Assembly: GCA_003117195.1 (NCBI GenBank)
Contig: BDSI01000001.1
Span: 1,629,765-1,693,764, forward strand
DNA: 64,000 nucleotides
Source of the DNA: Eudorina sp. 2006-703-Eu-15
Lineage: Eukaryota; Chlorophyta; Chlorophyceae; Chlamydomonadales; Volvocaceae
Direction: 5' to 3'
Both the position numbers and the translations under genes were made by a program. Positions 48,639-60,207 of this stretch are shown piece by piece (position 1 is the first letter of the stretch; each line of letters starts with the position of its first letter). The notes beneath the pieces are model-generated. The model was not told the origin of the DNA and did not search any database. It worked only from the letters and a program-made list of their open reading frames with translations.

Positions 48639-51600
48639 TTACGACTTGGCGAACTGAACCTCGCGCACCCGGGCTGTGGTCACATCGCCACGGCGCCGTA
48701 CGGCCACGGGGTCGAACTCGCCGCTGCTGGTGGTGCCGGCGAGCATCTTGGCGGCCTCGATCTTCTGCAGCGTGCGATCAAACAGATTCCTGCAAGGCAG
48801 CGCGATCCAACGGACAGACAGACAGTCAAGCAGGCAAAGCAAGCAGGCACGCGCCATCTGACCTCCTTCTCGGCTCCTTTCATAAGTGTCATCCTCGTGT
48901 TAAGAACCGCAACAGCTTCCGACCACGACACTGATTCACATTGAGGACACGCACCGCCACAGATCGCATATATGCATAATGCATACCGCCCGCCCAACAA
49001 GCGATCGAGGTTCCTTTTTCCCCTTGCGCCGCGGTTCGGTAGGTCCCATCGCGGTCACCTGGCTCTCTCCAGCTGGGTCTCAAGCGCCGCAAGCTCGGGC
49101 TTAGTGGACTCGAAAGCGCGCGTGGTGGAGGCCAGCTGCCTCTCCATGCGTTCCACCTGGGGCGCCAGCGCCTCGTAGGCGCGCTTGGCGGCCTCCAGCT
49201 GCTGCGCCAGGCCTGACAGCTCGCGCTTGGCGGCGTCGCAGAGCTGCAGTGCCAAGGGCCGAATGGGGGCAATGGTGCGGTTGCGAGTTGCAGGCACGGT
49301 TGGCATTGCGGATGCTGGTCGGATAACAAACCGACGGACTCGTCCGAATGTGGCCAAATCTTGGAACCGAACCCAAGGCAAACGCTCCGGACCCAAAGGC
49401 GGCTTCGCAGCAGTCCACCCTGGAGGGTGCTCGCCCCTCCAGGACACCAGGTCGTTGGGGTCGCCAGGGCCGCGGCCGCGGGGAAGTACCTGGCGCCCTG
49501 CAGCCATCATAGCACCGCACCGCAGCGCGAGGACACCCTCCCTCCTCTCCTCCAGCCCTACCTGCCGCGTCACCCCCACGGTGCCTCCCAGCTCCTGCGC
49601 CTCCTTCTTGGTCACCTCGTACAGCCGCCGAGTGTTCTGCAGCTGCTGAGCCAGCTGGACCATCTCCTGGCGGCTGCCCACGCTCCGGTCCACGGCCTGC
49701 CATCCATCAGACACCGCAAACCAAACGAACAGCCGGTGAGAGTCACCACCACCACAAGAGGAAGAGAGTTCGCGGTGAGGCGGTCAGATGCTGCAGATGC
49801 AGCGTGCAGCCCACGCACCGATGCCGCCACTCGCCAAGGACACGGAGAGCAGCACTCGCTTCTCTTTCTCCTACTCCGCCGCAGCTAGTAAGAGGCTACA
49901 GCTCCCAAAACATCGGAGGTCTCGGCAGTAAGCGGCACCCTGTCCCTGCCCCACCTTGACCTCGGTCTCCAGACGCCGGATGTGGTCCTCGCTAGAAACC
50001 ATGGCCTTGCGCGCCTCGTCGCGTTCCTTGCGCAGCCCATCCAGTTGGGTGGAGGTGGCGGCCAGCTGCTGCCGCAGCAGCTGGACCACCTGCATGAACC
50101 CCCGGACGGGAACACCGGGAAACACCGGGAATTCAGTACCCAGGGGTCAGGGCAGGGCAATGCAATGCAGGGCAACGCAATGCAGGGCAGGGCAGGAAAC
50201 GGAGTCAGCCAAAGAGCGGCGTCATCAACTAACTGTTGGCCGGCGTCGCGTCGACGACGACCCACATATACCCGCGCAGGTTAAGGTGCCCGCACCTGCG
50301 GGCTGCTGGCGGCCACGGAGGCGCTCAGCCGGTCCACCTCCAGGCAGTGCGTGGGCGCCAGCCCCCAATAGGACGTCACCATGACCGGCCGGGCGCCGGC
50401 TCCGCCGCGGAATCGAGCCAGGGTGCGGTTCTCGCACGGCTCCCACACTTGCGCCTGGCCGCTGACAGAGTCCACCACCACCACCTGGGGGGCGAGGGTG
50501 GCGATGTGTTGAAAGCGTGGAACACACAGAGCGGGGAGGTGTCCGGACGTGCGTGTACGTCGTCAGCTGTGGCCGTCGAAGGCAGCAGCCAGGCGCGCTC
50601 GGAGGTTGAGGACGCAACCGTCGATCGTGAATGGAGGCACCCAGGGGTGGCCTCCTCTCAGGAGGCACCCAGGGGTGGCCTCCTCTCAGCAGTCCGTGCC
50701 TTTGTCTCGGGCGCACGAATTCTCTGTTTTCTCGAACAGAAGTGCAACGAGTGCAAACCCGACCGGATGACTTTCTTCAGCATACGGTGGAGCCCATTAT
50801 TTGCGGTACATGATAAGGGTAACGAAGTAATCGTAACACGCAGCGCACCTTGGCCTGCAGCCCGTCTGCCAGAGGCAGCTCCGTCTGCGCCGTCCACATG
50901 GCCGACTCCTCGCTGGCGCGCTCCAGGGGCAGGCCGTTGGCGGGGTCCCAGCGCCCCAGCGTCGCGCTGCTGCCCACCAGCACCAGCGACTGCTCGGGCT
51001 TGATCTTGGGGCCGTTCTTGGGGACCAACACCGTCACCTGGGGTCAAGTGGGAGGGTGCCAGCATGAATTACATGCGCGGCAGACGGTGAAATTGCTCGG
51101 TTACAGGGCGCCTTCAGCAGACGACGATTTAAACGACCCGCGGTTCGGTTCCCTGCTGGCCCCTCCCTCAGCTAGGGCACGTGGCTCTTCGCTATCGCCT
51201 CTTCGCAACCGACCAGACGGGGGCCTCTCCACTGCCGATCAGGGGCTGTCCCTCCTGGACCCCCGGCGATATCCGAAGCGTCTGTGTCGGGCCTTATCCT
51301 TTCCCTTGTCCCCTTGGCGGCCCTGCCCACATGGAACCGGGGCCCGACATGAAAACCTCTTCATCAAGACGCAGTCGAGGACGGCCCTCCAGCCCGATCG
51401 CTCCCTCATCGACCCGCCCACCTACCTGGCACTGCACCATGGCGGGTTCCTCCTCGATGACCGCCCCGTCCTCGTCCAACGACGAAATCCCCGGAAGCAC
51501 CGCGAAGCGCTCTGCGGTGGCATTCGGCCCGCGAAAGAGGGGTAGTTACTTAGTTTACGTGTCGATGCGTCGGGCGGCAGCCTGCAGCAGGCACTGAGAG

Positions 51601-53701
51601 CCCCCAGGCGGCAGCAGGCGCTGGCCGCCGCACCGAAGAACGAACCTTATATCACTCCTTGGGTTCAAGCCAGGACTGCCGCAGGGGCACTACGTGCAGT
51701 ACAAAAACTCAATACCGCGTCACCCACCGCAAAAGCACCACCCCACCGGTCGACCTCATCACCCACCCCTGGAGCTGGAGCTGGCGTGCGCCAGCGCCTT
51801 CTTCACGCCCGCTATGATTGGGTTCTCGCCACTGAGGGCCCCTGAGCCCGACCGCGCCTGATGACCGGCACTGCCGGATCGGCTGCCGCTGCCGCCCGCG
51901 GCGCCGCCCCGCCGCAACGAGTTGGCAAGCAGCTGGCTGCTGTCGGGGAAGCCCCAGTGGCACAGCACGGTGTAGCCGGCGGCGCGACTGGCCAGCGAGG
52001 TCGGCGCCAGGAGCAGCTCGCGATTCGCCTCTGTGTGTTCGTAGGCAGGCAGAGCAAGGAGTGCGTGACATGCAAGGGGCACAGTCACAAGTCCGCAAAA
52101 ATGCCCGTATGCAACCAAACCACCTTTGCCCCAACGCATAACGGAGTTGGAAGGATACTTAGTAAGGTTGAAAGCAAATGATGAGTTGGACGGCACATGT
52201 CGGCAAGCTGTCGGCAAGCTGAGTTTGACTGGGCTGATGTCGTCGAGTCTGCCAGCTGATGCGGGTCCCCTGCCCGGGTCGTTCGGACACACGGCACAAC
52301 GCTGCGGATGGGTGCGTGCGACGCGCGTGTATGTGCTGTGTGCATATGTGAGTATGCGAGTGTGTGGGGGAGGGGAAGAGAGCACGGTTGCGAAGGGGAC
52401 ACGGGCAACCATTGCTGTCAGACATTCAGGCGATGAGGAAGTGGGCTGCCAAGGTGGCGGCCGCGGACCAAGCTGGAGGAAGCGCTGCGCTGCGACTTGC
52501 TCGGGTAGCGACGGTGACATCGCACTGCCCGCAGGGGAAAACTGCGGCCGCTGCGGAACGGCAGGACGAGTGTACACGTTCGCTGTTCAACGGCTGGGTC
52601 CAGTGAGGTCACCGCGGGAGCACTAATTCACCCCACCCCGCCGCAACGACTCAGCTGAGCGCAGGAACTCACCCGGCTCCCACACGGCGTTGTTGTTGTC
52701 GCCCAGGACCACCAGCTTGCAGGCGATGTTGTTGTGGATGGGCAGCTCAATCTCAGCCACGTGGCTGTGCCCCTCACACCAGGTGAAGCGCACGCCTGCG
52801 GGCGGATCCCAGGGGGCGGATCGGGGACCAGCACGAGTGGGGTCGTGTGTGTATGGTCGTGTATGGTTTGCGGCTGTGGGGTGCGGATGGGGGCGCCCGA
52901 TCCCTCCACTCCCGGTCATCCAAAACGATCCCGCAGACGTGTGCCCTGGTACGGTGCCCCAGGACGTGACGTCCTCTCCTCAGCGCCGCGCGCGGCCTCC
53001 GATACAAGGCCCAAGGCCCAAGGCAACACCATGCGCGAGTCACAGAGCCCTAGCATCCCGCTTCGTCTCCCGACACGTCTTGGAGTACTTGCCGTGCCAA
53101 TGATGTCATGCGGAGGCCAGCCTTCATCCAGCCTTCCGAGCTACCTGCCAAAACCTCGGAGCCGAGCACACAGCAAGGCGCGCCCACACCCAGACGCAGG
53201 GCACAAGTGCCGTACCTTTCTTGGGATCCCAGTTGCCCAGCGCCTCGCAGCTGCCCACGAGGACCATCTGCTGGCCGTGGCTGGTGGGGTAGTACGGCAC
53301 CACAACGCGAGCGACGGTAGTGAGGGCGCCCTCCACGCCAGCCGCAGCCGCAGCCGATCCCGTGGAGTGCTGGTTGGACGTGCCGTTGGCGTGGGCGAGG
53401 GCGGCAACGGGCGCCAGGAGCCGCCGCCGGGCGCCGCGAGGCTGCGCATGGAGTGGGTTCGGTCGGGGCAGGTCATGGCCGGGACCTCGGTTGGACGCGT
53501 CTAACCTGCAAACCCTACTCGAGACAAGCAGAAAACTACTGCGTGATCCGAGCTTTGCGAATGTGGAAGTGTCTCGCGAACTTCCTGCGAGACATCAAGT
53601 TCGTGCGACCTCCACATAGGCCCCTCACCTGATGCCTGTCGTACACAATGGAACGGGACGGCGCCGCAGACCGGCAGCGTGCGTGAGCTGCTGCGTCGCA
53701 T
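48639..53701 (-). CDS. Tandem CBM20 starch-binding protein with C-terminal coiled coil (599 aa)
   Basis: Eleven exons, all in phase: 53701-53629, 53485-53216, 52795-52673, 52030-51767, 51511-51426, 51037-50849, 50484-50296, 50089-49955, 49696-49562, 49243-49059 and 48789-48639. The Arg/Ser-rich start (MRRSSSRTLPVCGAVPF) looks like a plastid transit peptide. CBM20-1 (exons 2-4) has MVLVGSCEALGNWDPKKG, EGHSHVAEIELP and WEP-EANREL. CBM20-2 (exons 6-7) has LVLVGSSATLGRWDPANGLP and VWEPCENRTL. These are the family's LG-x-WDP and WEP-x(2)-NR elements, carrying the aromatic residues that contact starch. Exons 8-11 form about 160 residues of heptad coiled coil (RQQLAATSTQLDGLRKERDE, QLEAAKRAYEALAPQVERME). 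No catalytic domain is present, unlike DPE2, which also starts with two CBM20s. A plastid starch-surface or pyrenoid-sheath scaffold is inferred. The acceptor of exon 2 is weak, so the first 25 residues are less certain. Confidence 0.88.
50633..50688 (+). repeat. Exact 28-bp tandem duplication in an intron
   Basis: Two identical copies (50633-50660, 50661-50688) each contain GGAGGCACCC and GGTGGCCTCC, which are partly self-complementary. They lie in the intron between the second CBM20's two exons. Confidence 0.9.
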
Positions 53702-55147
53702 CCCACGCGCACGATTGCGCAGCTCCTCTCGGGGGCTGGGGAAGCACAGCGCAACAGCGCAACACATGTCGGCGCCGGGTTCAGTGAGAGACAGGCAGCG
53801 GCGAGTCACAAATCTAGTTGGCGAACTTGCGGACACTGCATCGGCATCCTCGCCCCGCCATTCATGCCGGGTCGTCTCGGACCAGCGCAGCTGGCAATGC
53901 CTGCCGGCGGCGCGCTTGTGCCAAGGACCACTCCTGAGGTTTCTTCCGGTTTGCAACAACGAGCGCTTCACTTTGAACTTGTACAGAACAAATAAAAGGC
54001 AGGCCTGCTGCGCGGACAACGCTGCGCCTGCAGGCTAAGATGTTCGTCACCGCGGCTCACCCGGAGCACTGGAGTTGGGCATCATGGGCTTGCACACCAT
54101 ATTCGAGGCAGACACCTTGCGTCGTGGTGTCGAACGATCGCCCGAGGCGCGCACCATTTTGCGCCTGCGTGTAGCGGCATGAGCTTCAATGACGTTACTT
54201 CTAGGGTTCCACTTATGAACCCGCGACAACGCGACTTCTACCGAGACACATTCCAGGAATACAGTCAAGTTGAAGACTGCCGTCGCGGAATAAGTGCAGC
54301 GTGGCAACAAGCGCTGCGCGACAGTTGCGCGGAAAGCACCAACGCCCTCCCGGCAAGCAGCGACGCGCTGTCACCACTTACCGCTGAAGTGAGAAAGCCA
54401 TTCCAGTCTATGCAGGTCCGTCGCAAGAACGTTTTGCCAAATGAAAGGGACTGTGGCTTTGCGCGACGATTCGCAGGCGATGGTGCAGCGTCAAAGACTA
54501 TCTCGCTAGACACCGCGTGATAATTCACGAGCCTCAACCACGAGATTGGACAAGGTGCCGCAGGGTGTTGTTCCCGTCAGTGTGTGGGCACTAGCCTTCT
54601 CCGAACGTGCGGCAGGCAACCGACGTGCACTGGACAGATATGCAGATATCTAACTACACACGCGAGACATAAATCAAAGACGCTGTTGTAACGACGGTCT
54701 GTCGGCGCGTCGATTGTAGAACTTCCAGGACCGCAAGCAAACAGCTGAACTCGGCGCGTGTGCAAGCCTGAGCAGCAAAACTACAAATTAGTATCTGTGT
54801 AAATTTGTGGAACACTTCATCATGCACAGCGCTCCGAGTCCTGCCCCCATACGTGATAGTAGAATACTTGCAACGGAAACCAACGGAAATGTCGCCCATG
54901 CTGCATGCCTTGGAATGTCGCATTCTCGCTATCTAGCTGGAGATCAACGTTAATACACGTCCGAGGATTACAAGAAATTCTCGATAAGGCTGTCGGAAGA
55001 TACAGTCCGTGACCCGCATCCAGCTGACGGTTGTAAGTTGGACGCATTCGACATAACAAGTCTGCGGCATACCTTTGCTCCGACAAGGTTGACACTGTGG
55101 TTGTTAATTTTCTGTCAATTTCAACCACTATAAATTCAAGTGGGGAA
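53702..55147. other. Divergent upstream region shared by the CBM20 and SOD genes
   Basis: About 1.4 kb separates two oppositely oriented start codons, so promoters for both should lie here. A TATAAA occurs at 55129-55134, only 14 bp before the proposed SOD ATG. It is either not the core promoter or implies initiation at a downstream ATG. One short ORF of uncertain status lies at 54179-54520. Confidence 0.5.
54179..54520 (+). CDS. Small hypothetical ORF (113 aa)
   Basis: It starts at ATG and reads MSFNDVTSRVPLMNPRQRDF, with a mixed hydrophilic composition not typical of random GC-rich frames. No domain is recognised. Codon use is less GC-biased at third positions than in the surrounding genes, and no intron or poly(A) signal supports it. 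It may be chance. Confidence 0.18.
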   Translation: MSFNDVTSRVPLMNPRQRDFYRDTFQEYSQVEDCRRGISAAWQQALRDSCAESTNALPASSDALSPLTAEVRKPFQSMQVRRKNVLPNERDCGFARRFAGDGAASKTISLDTA

Positions 55148-56917
55148 ATGCTTGCGCGGGGACTGCTTTCGGCAGCTCGGGAGGGCCTGAGCGCTGCGCC
55201 GGGCATGATACGTTCAATGTCCACTGTAAAGCTGCCTGATCTGCCATACAGCTATGGCGCGCTGGAGCCTTTCATTTCGGGCCAAATTATGGAACTGCAC
55301 CACGCAAAACATCACGCTGCGTATGTTGCTAACCTTAACAAGGCACTTGAGCAGCAAGCTGAAGCGGAGGCGAAGGGTGACGTTTCAAAGATCATCACGC
55401 TGCAGAGCGCCATCAAGTTCAACGGAGGAGGTGTGTTTCCCCGACACAACCGCCATTCCTAATCTTATAAATGATTTCGTAATATCATCAAACGCAGGAC
55501 ACATCAACCACGCCATCTTCTGGACGAATTTGTGCCCGCCGAAGGTGCGCCAAGTGCGCATGGTCTCGTATCAAATTCAATAGTTTCGATGAAGTTGTTG
55601 CTGCTATTCATGGCGTGCAGGACTTTGAACCCCCGTCAGGAGAGCTCAAGACCCTGATCGAGGCGCAGTGGAAGTCTCTCGATAATTTCATCACCACGTT
55701 CAACACGCAGACGGCCGCGGTGCAGGTGCGCGTCCTCCGTACTCGGCATGCCCTATCATCCACTCGTACCTGCGGACTTTTTTTGCAAACCCCAAGGCCG
55801 CAATACTTTGTGCTGCTGCATGAGTGCCGGGGCGATGCCAGAAGGTCACGCCTTGCCGGCGTGCATGTACTTCCTGCGGTTTATGCACGGACCTGAATGA
55901 GGACTGGCCCGACTGATTTACTAGTCCGTTAGGCTGCCTTGCCGAAAATTCTCTGCTGTAATTACTGTTATTGCCGCCCAGGGCTCCGGCTGGGGCTGGC
56001 TGGGCTACAACAAGGGCACCGGGCGGTTGGAGATCGCCACCCTGGGCAACCAGGACCCGCTCAGCGTTACGGTGGGCAGCGCGGGGAAGAGGGTTGGGGC
56101 CCCGTATTTGAGGGGGAGGGCAAGCGCTTGACATGTTCGGCCGGGACAAGGACCATGGCAGGGAACGAAGTCGTCTGGGCACGGCCCTGCCGTTTGCACA
56201 CACGTGGGACTGAGTGCTGGTCTGAGTGCCCGGCGCGGAGATGCCTGCGTGCCGCACAGCGCATCGTGTCCACCGGACATGCTAGGTGCTGCATCCTCGT
56301 GGTCTCTCTCAGAACGCCCATTGTTGCAAGATGACATCACCGGGTAATAGCTGGGTTGAAATGCATGGCCAAAACTGGAAGCGCAAAGGGGCAGGGAGCA
56401 GAGCACGGGAACTGCGGTGACTCCATTCCTCCAAAACTCAGCGTGGCGGACAGCGAGGATGGGGACAATCGACAGCGGGGACGTGTTCGCTGTCCTGACA
56501 GTGCGGATGGGCCTTCCGATGGCTCCACGCGATGGGGGGTGCAGGTGCGTAGCAGGTGCATAGCCGTTGTAGCGATGTTCCCCCAGCGGTTGGCGCTGTG
56601 GCCTCAACTTACTCCCATACACGTGAAAATCCCGATGGCAACCCATACCCAGTCGATCCCATGGGTCACACGGCCTTAGGTGATTTTCCACGTCCTCGAA
56701 TTTTTCCTATTTGCGCTTGCCTGCTGGGCTCTTCCGCTACCCCCGCTCTCCCTTCTGACTGACTTGTCAGGGCCTGGTGCCGCTGCTGGGTGTGGACGTC
56801 TGGGAGCACGCTTACTACCTGCAGTACAAGAACGTGCGGCCGGATTACCTGAAGGCCATCTGGAACGTGGTCAACTGGAAGAACGTGGCGGAGCGCCTGG
56901 CCGCGGCCAAGAAGTGA
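55148..56917 (+). CDS. MSD: Manganese superoxide dismutase, mitochondrial (223 aa)
   Basis: It converts superoxide to hydrogen peroxide and oxygen in the mitochondrial matrix. Five exons join in phase: 55148-55430, 55498-55544, 55621-55725, 55982-56071 and 56771-56917. The first ~25 residues ([20 protein letters not shown]) form an amphipathic, Arg-containing presequence before [13 protein letters not shown]. Metal ligands are visible: the His in [12 protein letters not shown], the His in GHINHAIFW, and the Asp and His of [24 protein letters not shown] and LGNQDPLS are the Mn-type rather than Fe-type signatures. Length is normal for the family. An in-frame downstream ATG near 55205 could serve if transcription starts after the TATA-like element. 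Confidence 0.97.
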
Positions 56918-57256
56918 GGGGCAGCCGCCCAGAAGTGAGGGGCAGCCCGGGGCTTGGCTCGGCTCTTTAGTTGGCCATGGGCTCCGAGTCCGGATCTGGC
57001 TACGATGTGGAGGAGCTGTGGCGGGTTGTGACTGGGTTGCCCCTGCGGCTCAGGCACGAGCATCTTTTGGAGCCTCCGCAGCGTTCATGGGAGGGTGGCG
57101 GTGGAGTTGAACAGCTGGCCATACGCTTGGTTGGCAACCCCGCGCCCCCGTTGTCGTTGAAGTTGCCGAGATGCGGAAATCCGGTGCGGCACAGGCGCCG
57201 AGAAGCGCAGCAGCTTACGAACGATGTTTTTGCGCCATTCAGCGCCCAGCTTAATT

Positions 57257-57316
57257 GCTTTTTCGAGGGACCGCTCGGCTTGGTCTGCTTTTTCGAGGGA
57301 CCGCTCGGCTTGGTCT
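57257..57316 (+). repeat. Exact 30-bp tandem duplication in the SOD 3' region
   Basis: Two identical copies (57257-57286 and 57287-57316) contain TCGAGGGACCGCTCGGCTTG. They lie in the probable SOD 3' UTR. Confidence 0.92.
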
Positions 57317-57583
57317 GACGGGCGGAGGGCCCACCCTAGGGTGCAGTCCAGGTTCGTTTATTTTGTACGGCTGATTGGGGTCGAAGAACGTTGGGGGTTG
57401 CCTGTTGTACAGTATCAGGCAGTGCATATGGAAGGACAGCAGTTGAGAAGATTTACGCATGCATCCGCCGGTGCGCAGCATGCATCCGCCGATGCATGCG
57501 CACAGCTGCGTCGGGTGTTTCCTATTGTTGCAACCTCATCTTCATCCCGTATAGAATCATCATGTACCATAATGCAAAACGGA

Positions 57584-57588
57584 TGTAA
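57584..57588 (+). terminator. TGTAA poly(A) signal, SOD gene
   Basis: It is about 670 nt downstream of the SOD stop codon and is the first plus-strand TGTAA seen there. Confidence 0.6.
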
Positions 57589-57810
57589 TGAAGAGACGGA
57601 GAGCTAGCCTCGTAAGACAGTCGCGGATTACCATTGCGGAGCGGTTCTGGATGCCGTCCAAAATTACCCCAACCGGGAGTTGTGTGGACGCTGATCATGC
57701 GGATCTTGGAGAAATCTCCTCCTTACGCGGCAAAACGCGATTCTGATATAGCCCGGCGAGCCCCGTTCCTTCCCCTGAATGCAAGAAACCCAGGACTTGA
57801 ACCGACTTGA

Positions 57811-57871
57811 ACTGACAGCAAATGACAGCAAGAACCTGTCTGTTAGGTTCTTGCTGTCATTTGCTGTCAGT
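57811..57871. repeat. Perfect 27-bp inverted repeat with 7-nt loop
   Basis: The left arm (57811-57837) starts ACTGACAGCAAATGACAG and is exactly complementary to the right arm (57845-57871), which starts AGGTTCTTGCTGTCATTT. The loop is GTCTGTT. Two more pairs extend the stem. It lies between the convergent poly(A) signals of SOD and the pyrophosphatase. It could be a small-RNA precursor, a terminal-repeat relic or a transcription-end structure. Confidence 0.93.
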
Positions 57872-58152
57872 TCGTGTCACTGTCAGTTCGGGTCAGTCCG
57901 TACGGATCGTTTGTGAAGTGGGCGGCAGCTCAGGCAGATTTGCAGTCCGTTGACCATTACTCATCTGCTCTTGTGGACAGTATTGCCCCCACCAGATGAC
58001 CCAAACCTTAACTTCAACGCGAACTCAACGTGAAAACGTAGCTGAGCCAGGCGGAGCCACGTACGTGATGAACTGATCTAGCATTCGTGTTGCAGCCCCT
58101 AGTGCAATTCGTGAACAGGCAGAGCTGCCGATCTCGCGCAGCGACAAGGCCG

Positions 58153-58157
58153 TTACA
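58153..58157 (-). terminator. TGTAA poly(A) signal, pyrophosphatase gene
   Basis: The plus strand reads TTACA. It is the first minus-strand TGTAA seen after the stop at 59668-59666 and implies a long 3' UTR of about 1.5 kb. Confidence 0.5.
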
Positions 58158-59665
58158 GCATTAATCCAATCGGGTCCGAGCGTAGCGGGTGAGTTTGTTC
58201 GCCATAACAGATGTAAACATTCCCGTCACCGGAGCGCGATATCATATCCAATCCATCAGTATATATCTTATGCCCGGCTGTCCGGGGCTGTCACGCAGAA
58301 ACACTGCTTCCGGGTCCGTACCATCCAACACCCGGAGGCCAACGACGTATTCGGGGAACGAGGGCGCTTTATTCGGCATGGGACAGCGGCTGACCGCCGA
58401 CATTGCACCCTCGAGTCCACGAGCACGTGGTTGTCCTGCTCTTGACTGACGTTGCAACCGCGGGAGGCCCAGCCTGAGTTGAACCTCTGAGCTCAACCGT
58501 CCCCAGCAGCAGCAACGCGCCAACGAGCAGACCCGGTGAGTTCAGATAGCACGGCACGAAAAACGTGCGTGCACCGCCGCACTGCACTGCACTGCGCCTA
58601 ATAAGATTCCAAGACCAGATCCGAACGAGACGAAAGAAGACTAGAACAAACGAAATCGGCATACCCAAACTGTGCAAGCATCAAAAAGTACGCGCACTGC
58701 GATCCGCACACATCTGACGGCTCTGTTCATTGCCCGAGCAAGTCCACACCTGCAACCCGCCCGGGGCATGCCGGTATCAAGCTGCCAAGACCTCTGCCGC
58801 GGTAGACTGCGTTGCTTGCCCATTCGGCAATGCCCCCCGTGTCACCCCGTGTTTCCTGCCTCGACAGAGTGGCTTCCAAACATACCACACAAAAGCAATC
58901 ATTTCTCGTCGCACAACCAGCTGCACGCGCACACTCTTTCACGATGACGTGCTGAGACTGCCCCGCCAAACCTGCTCCTTACCTCACGTCCCACAAATCC
59001 GCCCGCACCCAACCAACGGAATCATTCTGCCCACGCCCGCCTGTCCACGTCTCCACGAAACCAGATAACCGAGTAGGCAAATGACCAGAACGATGTGTGC
59101 AAGGATACCGTTGCATTCTGCACAGCCACAGCGTGAACCCACAGCTTGGGTGGAGCCGACCCATAGTTCGTTGCGGTACTGCAAGCCACCCACCAATCAC
59201 TTGCTTTCCCCCGCAATTATCGGGGCGCGAGAGACCAACTTGCACAGGAAGCAAGGCGTGCCTCGCACCCGCTGGGTCTTGCTCAGTGTTGCACAAAAGG
59301 AATACGTGTATGCCTGTTGCTCCCATGCCGCCATCGCCTGTTTTGCAACCGGCGATTGCCCACACAAAGTGAAACACGGAACCCCGCCGCCGCCTTAGGC
59401 TCTCGACGGAGGGCCGCAGGCTCAACAGTCGCACCGTATGGAGCGGAGTGGGTGAACAACTATTATGACCGAAGCAGGTCGACCCTTCATCCTTGGCGGC
59501 GTGAACATTCAAGCTAGTAGTAGCTATGCCATCCGTCCGAAGCACTCATATCCGCACGAGCTTCCAGCCGCGCGTTGCGGGCATTCGGAGGCACCGCGAC
59601 GCAGGCGGACATGCCCCCGCGCCGGTGGCTCCTCCCTGCGCCCACCGCCGCTCGGCACGCGGCCT

Positions 59666-59771
59666 CTACGCGCTCTCCGAGTGGAAGAGGGCGAAGAGGA
59701 GGCCCTCGCCCTTGGCGCAGTAGTAGAAGAACGGCGCAAAGACCAGCGACTCAACGGCCATGAGCTTGATC

Positions 59772-59803
<32 letters not shown>

Positions 59804-60173
59804 CAGCGGGTCGCCCACAGTGTCGCCGATGACAGCGGCCTTGTGGCAGTCGCTGCCCTTGCCGCCCAGGTCGCGAGCGTGCTCCGTCGCGCCGGCCTGG
59901 TGGAAGCAAACATATCGGCGTTGTGAAACGGATGTACATTGGCCAGACCACTAATTAGTAAGTTGCGTCACTCGTGCTCCAGTCATCTTCAAGGCAAGCT
60001 GCATACTGATCGCGAGAGGACAATGACTGGGCAGGGCGGGACGGATGCTTCACCCGCCCGCACATCCCCTGTTCCAGACCGCTGCTGCAAGGCCGCCGCG
60101 TTAAGTGCTGCAAGTGCTGAACCCCGTCCATCAACGGGCGCCACCACATCGTCCTCATCATCAACCCCGCCCA

Positions 60174-60207
<34 letters not shown>

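Larger units (their letters stand above)
56918..59665. other. Convergent 3' region between SOD and the pyrophosphatase
   Basis: It contains the SOD 3' UTR, the 30-bp duplication, the perfect hairpin, the minus-strand TGTAA at 58153-58157 and a ~1.5-kb stretch (58158-59665) that is probably the pyrophosphatase 3' UTR. No coding sequence was found. Confidence 0.6.

Noticed and set aside
53141..53476. Frame beginning MTCPDRTHSMRSLAAPGG, which looks like a transit peptide
   Set aside because: It is out of frame with the first CBM20 domain. The start at 53701 joins in phase through a GAG acceptor.
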